Below are positions 1 to 9,200 of a DNA stretch of 64,000 nucleotides, in pieces. Each line of letters starts with the position of its first letter. Position 1 is the first letter of the stretch. Under the pieces are notes generated by a model. That model saw only the letters and a list, made by a program, of their open reading frames with translations, was not told the origin of the DNA and searched no databases. The translations under genes were made by a program, and so were the position numbers. Source of the stretch: Sipunculus nudus (Eukaryota; Annelida; Sipuncula; Golfingiida; Sipunculidae); contig CM049314.1 of the NCBI GenBank assembly GCA_026874595.1, positions 124,001-188,000 on the forward strand, given 5' to 3'.

Positions 1-682
1 CAAGATAATATTACCCTGCTGCCACAACAAGAATTTCAAGCCCCCAGAAACCTGATTTCAGGCCAGTTTATGCTTATACACAGTCAGATAAGTTCTGGCC
101 CCCTCATCTCCACAAAACTCAACACACACACACCTGGTTGGTATCATTGCAATCATTTACACCCACTGGCTGGTATCTCAAAGCATTTGGCTCAACTCCA
201 TCAGAAAAAAATTAGGGCCAGTTTGAATTTCCAAAACTGGACACAGTGAACATAGTGATATACAGAGAAAATCCATTTTTCCCCCTCAATCTGTACTGAT
301 GGTCCCACAAACCTGGTTTTGGTGTCATTTGGCCCAGTTTAGGGTGTATATACAGGGAAACAAGATAATATTACCCTGTTCCCATAAACAAAAATTCCGT
401 GCCCCAGAAACCTGCTTTCAGGCCAGTTTATGCTTATACACAGTCAAAAAGGTTTTGGCCCCCTTCATCTCCACCAGACTCTTCACAAACACCTGGTTTG
501 GGTTCATTGCAATCCATTCACACCCACTGGCTGGCATCTCCAAGCATATAGCTCAACTTCTTCAGAAAAAAAAAATATAGACCACTTTAAAGTTTATCAA
601 ATCTGGTCATAGTGGTTTATGCAGAAATCAATTGTTCTGATCTCAAATCTGAAATAGTGGTCATAGAACATTGGTTGGTTCT
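1..682 (+). repeat. Satellite block tail (last two monomers before unit L1)
   Basis: Two 365-bp-family monomers with the CAAGATAATATTA anchor at 1 and 361. The second is the edge type (f), which decays after about 560 into a diverged remnant recognisable by its TCTGGTCATAG and TCTCAAATCTG stretches up to about 680. Several C and A runs are one base short compared with the matching copies at 10012 and 10378. Confidence 0.93.
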
Positions 683-1000
683 TGTATGATTTTATTCAAT
701 TTACAATCAAATATGCAGAAACCTGGCATTTTATTTTACTTCAATACAACAACAATAAACAATCTAAGGACAAGTGAACAGGCTACCATACATATCTTAG
801 GGAAAGGAAAACAGCAAAGGTTGATTACATTGAGGACACATGCAACCAGGTGGTTGGCGCTGGTCTGTGAAGCTTACGAAGCAGCAATCAAAGGAAGACG
901 ATAACAACACAATAGAAGTCTCTTCATGGGCCATCGCACACCCATAGAACATGGCTCCAACTGTCAAGTGTAATGCCCCTGCCGGCATTTACTATCACAT
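683..1000 (+). other. Linker between satellite and module A (L1), no gene seen
   Basis: Unique within the unit. It contains a purine-rich stretch (GGGAAAGGAAAACAGC) and no credible gene. Frames here shift between copies: one 77-codon frame in L1 becomes a different 63-codon frame in L2-L4 through one-base indels. Confidence 0.8.
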
Positions 1001-1192
1001 ACTGCCGCCACTTATGGTCACGGCAATAGGATGTACTTTTTTATTTGAAGAAAAAACGATCCCAGATTTGACGAAACTTACAATATAATCACATATTTGA
1101 CGTAGATTGTTAGACGCTATCGAATGCTGAAACTAAAGGTCTTCAGCATTAAAATAACAGAATTATAGGCGTATCTTTGAATGGTCCAATGT

Positions 1193-1530
1193 TCTCGTTT
1201 GACAAGAAATGATGCGAGATATGACGAGATATTCAATTTTGTCACTTCAAACTAGTCAAGTGAATCTTGAACAATAGAAAAATAAAATCTCTGGCATTAA
1301 AATGACAGAGATATAGACATTTGTTCGAATTCTCGAATATTCTCGTTTGGCGGGAGATGGTACGAGATGTGGCGAGATATAGTTATAATCTTTTTAAGCT
1401 CCCAAAACGCAACAAAATGCTGAAACTGCTCCTCTTTAGCCGAAAAGGTGACCAAGTTATAAGCATTTCTGTGAAATCTCGTAATTTCTCGTTTGACGGA
1501 AAACAGAGCGAGATTCTACGAGACTTGCAT
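1193..1530. repeat. Old 146-bp sub-repeats with TCTCG/CGAGA dyads
   Basis: TCTCGTTTGACGAGA-like cores, followed by a GCGAGAT...GACGAGA stretch, recur at about 1193, 1341 and 1487 (steps 148 and 146). Each is preceded by an ATTAAAATGACAGA...TATAG.CATTT-like stretch. Single copies also occur at about 1940, 2814 and 3256, so this was probably one of the founding units of the modules. Confidence 0.7.
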
Positions 1531-1660
1531 ATTAACTGCATTAGTGGCAAGGGAATGCTACCTCATGCAGAAACTAGACACTTGTAGTATAAATATCAAC
1601 AGAGATAGAAGCAAAAAACTTATTATTTTTCAGATTGCCAAGTTTACCCCCAAAATATTG

Positions 1661-1674
1661 GTTACCATGGTAAC
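1661..1674. promoter_or_regulatory. RFX X-box-like perfect palindrome GTTACCATGGTAAC (module A)
   Basis: A perfect 14-bp palindrome matching the X-box pattern GTNRCC-AT-GGYAAC used by RFX factors. Equivalent left sites: 11692, 21739 and 31766. Right versions (38892, 49074, 60526) read GTTACCATGGTTAC. Confidence 0.6.
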
Positions 1675-1805
1675 AGCAGCGCAAAGCTACATGTACGCAG
1701 GAATAAGCCGACGATCCTAGTTTCAGATAAGACAGTAAACATTGTGCCACGTTTAATATTTTTTTTTGGTATTGCAGAAAAATGGTAAGTGCAGTGTTTC
1801 CAGTA

Positions 1806-1822
1806 CCACGCCCCCTGGTGGC
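1806..1822 (-). promoter_or_regulatory. CTCF-like site, module A class (left array)
   Basis: The minus strand reads GCCACCAGGGGGCGTGG, which contains the CCACCAGGGGGCG core characteristic of the bilaterian CTCF motif. Equivalent sites: 11838, 21885 and 31912. Binding is inferred from the motif only. Confidence 0.6.
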
Positions 1823-2103
1823 TAATTTCAAAAATGAAAAAACAAGTTCGAGATAATACAGAAAAACAGAAAATATGTCACTTTTAGAACCTTAGCTGTA
1901 AAACCGCCACCTCTAAATCGTTTTTAATGAAATCTCGAAAAGTCTCATTTGACGACAAATGGCACGAGATTTTGCGAGACTTACATTAATTTCGCATAGA
2001 GCATATTAAATGCTAGGCATTGCAAAAAACTAGACCTCTCTAACTTAAACAATGAGAAATTTGGAGGGAAATTTCGAATTTTCTGAATTTCCCCCAAAAA
2101 TAC

Positions 2104-2117
2104 GTTACCATGGTAAC
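2104..2117. promoter_or_regulatory. RFX X-box-like perfect palindrome (module A, second)
   Basis: Same palindrome, also perfect in the right family: 12140, 22185, 32213, 38447, 48629 and 60081. It stays perfect although the flanking bases differ from the first site. Confidence 0.6.
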
Positions 2118-2245
2118 CATTGACCGGAAAAATTTGCCAGCACTTGGAAAGCTGGACATAGTGAGAATAAAATGAGCTACAGATTATGCGGCTACGATTA
2201 TTATTGACAAAGATATGAAGAAAGTAAAAATTTCAGGTTTTTTGG

Positions 2246-2268
2246 TGACCCTGACCTTGACCTTTGAC
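2246..2268 (-). promoter_or_regulatory. Run of nuclear-receptor half-sites (module A)
   Basis: On the minus strand AGGTCA-like half-sites are adjacent: GGTCA, one base, AGGTCA, AGGTCA, GGGTCA (spacings 1, 0, 0; best seen at 12283-12306 and 38295-38320). This gives a DR1 pair plus ERR/SF-1-like extended half-sites TCAAGGTCA. L1 lacks one base that the other copies have. Confidence 0.5.
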
Positions 2269-2426
2269 GATCATGACCAAAAACAATAGGCTCCGAGGAG
2301 AACAGATCTACAGTTTATGTATAAGTTTCAGAGCGATTGCTTAAAAACTGTGGCCTCTAGCGCGTGTACATACAGACAAACAGACAGACAAAACAAACAA
2401 ACAAACATACGCGGGTGATCAACATG

Positions 2427-2514
2427 CTTGCGAAAATCGTAGATTTCCGGCAAGCAACAAACAGACATACGCAACTGACCAATATGCTTGCGGAAATCGA
2501 AGATTTCCGGCAAG
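2427..2514. repeat. Two tandem 60-bp hairpin repeats
   Basis: Arms CTTGCGGAAATC and GATTTCCGGCAAG flank a short loop at 2487-2514 (12 paired bases with one bulge). The copy at 2427-2454 has CTTGCGAAAATC. The surrounding 60 bp repeat once, including ACATACGC. In right units the pair is at 38021-38048 and 38093-38120, and a single copy starts each 1269-bp module. Function unknown. Confidence 0.75.
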
Positions 2515-2550
2515 CAATAAAGTATGGACTGTGCCTCCAACATGTATGAT

Positions 2551-2760
2551 CATAGACGGGGCCCGGAGAGGCCGTCACGGACCGCTGCACACGCCGGCCG
2601 CCCACCGTAAGGACCCTGCCGCCACTTGCGGCGACGGCGAGTGTCTTCGTGGTATGGCGAAAAACGGCGCGAGATTTGACGAGACTAACAATGCGACCCT
2701 GAATGTGACTGCGAGTGTCCGACGCTATCCGGCGCTGCAGACCATGTGTCTGTGGCGTAA
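2551..2760 (+). other. GC-rich, CpG-dense island (L1)
   Basis: About 210 bp rich in GGCCG, GCGGCGACGGCG and CGCC words inside an otherwise AT-rich unit. It could be a small CpG island or an unmethylated spot if the host has CpG methylation, but this is inference. A frame through it is open in L3 and L4, but nothing supports coding: left and right copies differ by more replacement than silent changes. Confidence 0.7.
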
Positions 2761-2975
2761 GAAAATGACAGAATTATAGGCATTTCTTTGAATGGTCACG
2801 TGTTCTCGTTTCACGAGAAACGGTGCGAGATATGACGAGACTTGCGATTGAATGACTAAGAACTAGACGGATGCTGTCTACGCCGAAAACCAGACCTTTC
2901 TATGGCAAATATCAACAGAGATAGAAGCAGGTAAACTTCGTATTTTCAAGTTGTCACGTTTTACCCCAAAATTTG

Positions 2976-2989
2976 GTAACCATGGTAAC
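2976..2989. promoter_or_regulatory. RFX X-box-like site GTAACCATGGTAAC (module B, first)
   Basis: One step from the palindrome but still within the X-box pattern. Equivalents: 13020, 23060 and 33088, and in the 1269-bp modules 46458, 47727, 56641, 57910 and 59179. Confidence 0.55.
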
Positions 2990-3122
2990 GGCAGTACAAA
3001 GCTACATGTGCGGAGGAATAAGCCAATGTTCCTAGTTTTCAGATACCACCAAAAAAAATGGTGTCACGTTTAATATTTTTTGAGATATTGCAGAAAAATG
3101 ATATGTTACAGTGTTTCAGGTA

Positions 3123-3139
3123 CCACGCCCCCTGGTGGC
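3123..3139 (-). promoter_or_regulatory. CTCF-like site, module B first class (left array)
   Basis: Same 17-base core as in module A, although the flanks are diverged. Equivalent sites: 13166, 23206 and 33234. Confidence 0.6.
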
Positions 3140-3578
3140 TATTTCCAAAAAATGAAAAACTGATTTCGAGATATTTATAAAATAACACAAAATATATCAA
3201 TTTCAAAGCCATTGTTAAAAAAATGCAACCTGTAGGTCATATTGAATGAAATCTCGAAGACTCTCGTTTGACGAGAAACGTGCGAGATTTTGCAAGACTT
3301 TTGGTTGGATCACCGAGAACTCACCAAGGGCTACAAGATGCAAAAAAATTGACCTCTCCAGCATAAAAACTGACAGAGTTAGAAGCTGAAAACTGCATAT
3401 TTTCAAAATTCAAAAGTTTTACCCCAAAAGTAGAGAAATCTGGCAATAGCGCACTTTGGCACCTATGCGCAAAAATAAGCCCATGGACCCCAGTTGAAGG
3501 TGCTGTGATGGAAATGGCCCAATGTTTAATAGTTCTGGAGGTATAGCACCAAAACAAATGTTCATGTTTTTTCATCTG

Positions 3579-3596
3579 CAACGCCCCCTGGCGGCC
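3579..3596 (-). promoter_or_regulatory. CTCF-like site, module B second class (left array)
   Basis: The minus strand reads GGCCGCCAGGGGGCGTTG, a one-base core variant (CCGCCAG). Equivalent sites: 13623, 23663 and 33691. Confidence 0.58.
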
Positions 3597-3719
3597 ATTT
3601 CCAAAATCTGAAAAAACAATTTCGAGATATTCTTGTGTTACATAAAATATCTCAGAATCAGTACGATTGCTGCAAATTTGAAAAATATCACGAAATTCCA
3701 TGATTTCTCCCAAAATTGC

Positions 3720-3733
3720 GTAACCATGGTAAC
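3720..3733. promoter_or_regulatory. RFX X-box-like site (module B, second)
   Basis: GTAACCATGGTAAC. Equivalents: 13765, 23805, 33833, 44657 and 54840. Confidence 0.55.
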
Positions 3734-3860
3734 AGAAAATTGGAGTAAGCTACATGTCAAAAGAAAGGCCAGGTGATGACGAAAATATGAGCTATTGCAG
3801 AAGTGGATAAGCCTATTTATGGCGAAGTTATAGTGCAAAAACCGTTAACCATACCTGTCG

Positions 3861-3885
3861 TGACCTTGACCTTTGACTTTTGACC
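3861..3885 (-). promoter_or_regulatory. Run of nuclear-receptor half-sites (module B)
   Basis: TGACCTTGACCTTTGAC followed by TTTTGACC. Equivalent at 13910-13936 and, in the right array, 44505-44530. Confidence 0.45.
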
Positions 3886-4052
3886 TATTTTAACCAAAAA
3901 ACAATAGGGCACCTAGAAATTATGTTTTTCATCATCCCTGTAAGTTTCAAGGTGATTGTGGCAAAATTGTGGCAGGAGAGTGCAGACAAACAAACAGACA
4001 GACAGACTAGACGACCTGAGTCGAACGCTTGCCGGAAGTGACCGGAAATAAG

Positions 4053-4206
4053 ACAGCGAAATAGAAGGACAGTAACTAGGCAGACAGACAGGGAACATAT
4101 GGATCTGATCAAATGAAAAACCTCTATCATGGGGAAAACAGTAGCACATATGAATAAGGTCTTGCTGATTTTCAAAAGTCAAAGAGGAGTAGACAGAGAG
4201 ACAGAC

Positions 4207-4237
<31 letters not shown>

Positions 4238-4837
4238 TAGAGAGACATTAATAGTGTTGTTATTAGTAGCCATCCTATACAGGATAATCCATTTTTGGAC
4301 AGAAATAAAAATAAAGGAAGTCCAACTGAATCCTTGGCAGTTTCTCCTATTCTTGAGTGCTGGAAATAAGAAAAGCACTGAAAATGAAACTTGAAGAGAT
4401 GAACGTCCAGAATGCCGAAATGCAAGCGAAGCCGCGTTCGTGTTAGACAGAGACCCGACCTCTGGGTAAGGGAGACGTGACCTTTCATTCCTGGACAAAT
4501 AGGTCGGCCTGAGGACATCTTCAAGTCTGATGATGGCTTAAATTAGGGCTGTCCCTTGAAGAAAAAAGGCAGTCGGTCAGCCTGCGTCCGGGAATTATAA
4601 AATTCCAAGAAGTCCTGCCCATCACGGATTAAACTGTAATGTCCCCTTGGTGTAGGTTATCTGTAATGTGAAATTTAACTATATTTTAAAAATTGGAATC
4701 TTGGTTAAAAAAGGAGAGGCTTTTAAGAGTCTGAAGTGGTAAGTAATAAGATAAAAAAATTTGAGGCCCTAGTTCCGTGATGGGTCTAGGACGATATATA
4801 AAAATATATTCTGGCATGAGAGAGGGTGCTGTCAAAT
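4053..4837 (+). other. Spacer with GACA microsatellite (L1), no gene seen
   Basis: An imperfect (GACA)n/(GAGA)n tract lies at about 4191-4246. The rest is unique within the unit. The longest minus-strand frame (up to 203 codons) reads the tract as Ser-Val-Cys-Leu repeats and is not preserved between copies. Confidence 0.8.
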
Positions 4838-5256
4838 TTTTTGGCGCCTGCCGCACGTTTGTGAATAAAACGGTACACTTGACACGGGCGCGATGGAAAT
4901 TTAAGAGGAAAGGTAGTAATCCCAAGCCGTAGTTGAGTTGTTTTGACCCCAGAGTTTGCAGTCCTAGCTGAAATAGGCATGGGACGGGCTCTTTTTTAAA
5001 CCCGGAACGCCAGAAGAGGCTGGAGATTGAATGAAGGATTGGGCCATTTTTTTATCCGAAAAACCTGGGAATTGACAATTAAAAAAAATGACAGGGACCT
5101 TCTTAGCCCGTTCCAGCTCAGGGAACGGTATTAGAATATTGTCGGGAATCCATATTATCCTACCTGTGGGCTGGACGGTCCAGAAAACCGCAATTATACG
5201 GGTATCCATAAAATTGTATGTCAATTTTTGTCATTAATAAATACATATACATCTAT

Positions 5257-5655
5257 AACGCGGACAGCTGGAGAATTCGCGGAGAATTCATCATGATGAT
5301 ATTATTAAATGTGAGCAAAGGTTTAATTTATGTTTTGTATCATATTTCCTTAAGAACCTGTAAATTTGATATCCTGCATGGTTTTGTTACGGTTTGCACA
5401 GTAACCTGTTGAAAAAATATATAGTGTTTAGCGTTTTCGTCTGATGTAAGATCGGTAGTCAATGTTAGCTGGTGATCCAGATTGGTGTTAGTGGCAGTCC
5501 CACATTGTTTGCGCTGGTTATTATTTCGGAAATTTAACAGTGAATAAATGTCTTTAGAGTAATATAGTGGTAGATTTTAAATGATTTTAACGTGTAATTA
5601 AAAGTATCATTGCATATAAAATCTCTCCGTGAATTCTCCGGGAATTCCCCGCGTT
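5257..5655. mobile_element. Candidate 0.4-kb MITE with terminal inverted repeats (L1)
   Basis: The left end ACGCGG...GGAGAATTCGCGGAGA is matched in inverted orientation at the right end (TCTCCGTGAATTCTCC...CCGCGT). A 17-bp core matches at 16 positions, with a gapped ACGCGG terminus. The interior is AT-rich and has no transposase. A short hairpin, GCGTTTA/TAAACGC, lies just outside the right end. I could not define a clear target-site duplication. It could instead be a plain inverted repeat. Confidence 0.4.
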
Positions 5656-6055
5656 TACATATAAACGCATTTACCAGCCGTATGAAAGTTTTTGTCCGCT
5701 TTCATAATGTTTGCCGTGCCCCGGACACAAATTTAAGAAGAGATGGACTAAACCCCGCCCCGGTAGGATTGTTTGGACTCTGAAGAAACGAACCCTCGCA
5801 GGAAATGCGGTGGGACGGGCTCTTTCTTATTCGATGAACGCTCGAAAAGAGTGGTGAATGATTGAAAAAATAGGGTCATTTTCACTGTCATCTTGAATAA
5901 CGGAATTAATATTTTTTTTAAATTCATAGAGACTTGGTCATCCAATAACAGCAGAAAAAAATGTTCTTTCAAATGTTGTGTGGTGTCCATTGTACCCTCG
6001 CCCACCGCAGGGATCCAAAGAGAAGCCTGGATTTTACTGCAAAAAAACACAACCA

Positions 6056-6076
6056 CCCCCCCCCCCAAAAAAAAAA
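6056..6076 (+). repeat. Poly-C(11)/poly-A(10) tract (L1)
   Basis: Uninterrupted C11 then A10, followed by more A-rich sequence. Tract length varies in every copy. Confidence 0.9.
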
Positions 6077-6263
6077 CAAAAACAAAAAAACTTTTATTCA
6101 TTTTATTTTTATTTTTTATTACTGGATGTAGTTGAATATCATGGTTTATTTATAAAAAAATAAGATGCAATTCATTGGATGAAAAGAGATTTTATTAAAT
6201 ATATTGATACATGTTTATAACAGTTTGATATTTGATTTTTTTTTAAATTTATAGACAGACAAT

Positions 6264-9200
6264 TTGTTACCTCAAATCTGTACTCATGGTCCAACATGCA
6301 TGTATTTGGTGTTCTCAGGCCCATTTTAGGGTGTATATCCATGATAACAAGATAATATTACCTTGTTCCCACCAGCAAACATTTCAAGCCCCCAGAAAGC
6401 TGATTTCAGCTGAGGACTTATGGCTTATTATACACAGGCAAATAGTGTTTTGGACCACCTCATCTCCACCAGACTCATCACACACACCTGCTTTGGCTAT
6501 CATTGCAATCCATTTACACCCACTGGCTGGAATCTCAAAGCATTTGGTTCAAATCCCTCAGAAAAAAAAAATTAGGGCCAGTTTGAATTTCCAAATCTGG
6601 ACACAGTGGACATAGTGATATACAGAGAAAATCCATTTTTTCCCCTCAAATCTGTACTGATGGTCCCACAAACCTGGTTTTGGTGTCATTAGGCCCAGTT
6701 TAGGGTGTATATACAGGGAAACAAGATAATATTACACTGTTCCCACAAACAAAAATTTCATGCCCCCAGAAACCTGATTTCAGGCCAGTTTATGCTTATA
6801 CACAGTCAAATAGGTTCTGGCCCCCCTCATCTCCACAAAACTCAACACACACTCCTGGTTTGGGTATCATTGCAATCCATTTACACCCACTGGCTGGCAT
6901 CACCAAGCATTTGGCTCAACTCCCTCAGAAAAAAAATTAGGGCCAGTTTGAATTTCCAAATCTGGACACAGTGAACATAGTGATATACAGGGAAAATCCA
7001 TTTTTTCACCTCAAATCTGTAATGATGGTCCCTAAAACATGGTTTAGGTGTCATTAGGCCCAATTCAAGGTGTATATACAGGGAAACAAGATAATATTAC
7101 CCTGCTGCCACAAACAAGAATTTCAAGCCCCCAGAAACCTGATTTCAGGCCAGTTTATGCTTATACACAGTCAGATAAGTTCTGGCCCCCCTCATCTCCA
7201 CAAAACTCAACACACACACACCTGGTTTGGTATCATTGCAATCCATTTACACCCACTGGCTGGTATCTCAAAGCATTTGGCTCAACTCCATCAGAAAAAA
7301 AATTAGGGCCAGTTTGAATTTCCAAAACTGGACACAGTGAACATAGTGATATACAGAGAAAATCCATTTTCTCCCCCTCAAATCTGTACTGATGGTCCCA
7401 CAAACCTGGTTTTGGTGTCATTTGGCCCAGTTTAGGGTGTATATACAGGGAAACAAGATAATATAACACTGTTCCCACAAACAAAAATTTCATGCCCCCA
7501 GAAACCTGATTTCAGGCCAGTTTATGCTTATACACAGTCAAATAGGTTCTGGCCCCCCTCATCTCCACAAAACTCAACACACACTCCTGGTTTGGGTATC
7601 ATTGCAATCCATTTACACCCACTGGCTGGCATCACCAAGCATTTGGCTCAACTCCCTCAGAAAAAAAATTAGGGCCAGTTTGAATTTCCAAATCTGGACA
7701 CAGTGAACATAGTGATATACAGAGAAAATCCATTTTTTCCCCCTCAAATCTGTACTGATGGTCCCACAAACCTGGTTTTGGTGTCATTAGGCCCAGTTTA
7801 GGGTGTATATACAGGGAAACAAGATAATATTACCCTGTTCCCACAAACAAAAATTCCATGCCCCCAGAAACCTGATTTCAGGCCAGTTTATGCTTATACA
7901 CAGTCAAATAGGTTCTGGCCCCCCTCATCTCCACAAAACTCAACACACACTCCTGGTTTGGGAATCATTGCAATCCATTTACACCCACTGGCTGGCATCA
8001 CCAAGCATTTGGCTCAACTCCCTCAGAAAAAAAATTAGGGCCAGTTTGAATTTCCAAATCTGGACACAGTGAACATAGTGATATACAGGGAAAATCCATT
8101 TTTTCACCTCAAATCTGTAATGATGGTCCCTAAAACATGGTTTAGGTGTCATTAGGCCCAATTCAAGGTGTATATACAGGGAAACAAGATAATATTACCC
8201 TGCTGACACAAACAAGAATTTCAAGCCCCCAGAAACCTGATTTCAGGCCAGTTTATGCTTATACACAGTCAGATAGGTTCTGGCCCCCCTCATCTCCACA
8301 AAACTCAACACACACTCCTGGTTTGGGAATCATTGCAATCCATTTACACCCACTGGCTGGCATCACCAAGCATTTGGCTCAACTCCCTCAGAAAAAAAAT
8401 TAGGGCCAGTTTGAATTTCCAAATCTGGACACAGTGAACATAGTGATATACAGGGAAAATCCATTTTTTCACCTCAAATCTGTAATGATGGTCCCTAAAA
8501 CATGGTTTAGGTGTCATTAGGCCCAATTCAAGGTGTATATACAGGGAAACAAGATAATATTACCCTGCTGCCACAAACAAGAATTTCAAGCCCCCAGAAA
8601 CCTGATTTCAGGCCAGTTTATGCTTATACACAGTCAGATAAGTTCTGGCCCCCCTCATCTCCACAAAACTCAACACACACACACCTGGTTTGGTATCATT
8701 GCAATCCATTTACACCCACTGGCTGGTATCTCAAAGCATTTGGCTCAACTCCATCAGAAAAAAAATTAGGGCCAGTTTGAATTTCCAAAACTGGACACAG
8801 TGAACATAGTGATATACAGAGAAAATCCATTTTTCCCCCTCAAATCTGTACTGATGGTCCCACAAACCTGGTTTTGGTGTCATTTGGCCCAGTTTAGGGT
8901 GTATATACAGGGAAACAAGATAATATTACACTGTTCCCACAAACAAAAATTTCATGCCCCCAGAAACCTGATTTCAGGCCAGTTTATGCTTATACACAGT
9001 CAAATAGGTTCTGGCCCCCCTCATCTCCACAAAACTCAACACACACTCCTGGTTTGGGTATCATTGCAATCCATTTACACCCACTGGCTGGCATCACCAA
9101 GCATTTGGCTCAACTCCCTCAGAAAAAAAATTAGGGCCAGTTTGAATTTCCAAATCTGGACACAGTGAACATAGTGATATACAGAGAAAATCCATTTTTC

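Larger units (their letters stand above)
1001..2520 (+). repeat. Regulatory-motif module A (L1)
   Basis: Starts with a decayed island (CTGCCGCCACTTATGG) related to the GC-rich island of module B. Then come three about 146-bp sub-repeats with TCTCGTTTGACGAGA-like cores at 1193, 1341 and 1487, an X-box (1661), a CTCF-like site (1806), another TCTCG cluster (about 1940-1985) and an X-box (2104). These are followed by nuclear-receptor half-sites (2246), a CAGA/CAAA microsatellite and two tandem 60-bp hairpin repeats (2427 and 2487). Modules A and B share this order, so the unit contains an old internal duplication. Confidence 0.85.
2521..4052 (+). repeat. Regulatory-motif module B (L1)
   Basis: GC-rich island (2551-2760), TCTCG cluster (2814), X-box variant GTAACCATGGTAAC (2976), CTCF-like core (3123), TCTCG cluster (about 3255-3300), a second CTCF-like core (3579), X-box variant (3720), half-sites (3861), CAGA microsatellite (about 3992-4010) and a short CTTGCCGG hairpin remnant. 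Compared with module A it has one additional half-module of about 460 bp, the distance between its two CTCF-like cores. Confidence 0.85.
4838..6263 (+). repeat. AT-rich segment with diverged direct repeat (L1)
   Basis: Two diverged direct repeats, about 4838-5065 and 5681-5880, share GGGACGGGCTCTTT, AAATTTAAGA and a following GAACGC...TTGAATGA-like stretch in the same order. The interval between them contains the candidate MITE. After the second repeat come a poly-C/poly-A tract and AT-rich DNA up to the satellite. This could be the remnant of a transposon with long direct repeats, or two copies of an old repeat. Confidence 0.6.

Noticed and set aside
3913-4524. Minus-strand frames of 163-203 codons with Ser-Val-Cys-Leu repeats
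   Set aside because: The repeats are the GACA microsatellite read in frame. The frame changes between L1 and L2-L4 and is shorter in the right array.
5218-5412. 64-codon frame conserved in all units (starts Met-Ser-Ile-Phe)
   Set aside because: It starts outside and ends inside the candidate MITE, has no recognisable domain, and its conservation is no better than that of surrounding non-coding sequence.
6530-6550. GGTTCAAATCCC, resembling a tRNA T-loop or polymerase III B-box, in the variant satellite monomer
   Set aside because: No A-box at the right distance and no cloverleaf pairing. The other monomers lack it, so it is probably a chance variant of the monomer sequence.
6930-6960. TTAGGG in each satellite monomer, suggesting telomeric repeat
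   Set aside because: It occurs once per 365 bp as part of AAATTAGGGCC and never in tandem.
8800-9168. 122-codon and similar frames throughout the satellite blocks
   Set aside because: Monomers of 365-366 bp give chance open frames that recur with every monomer. The frames overlap on several strands and stop at the A-run of each monomer.
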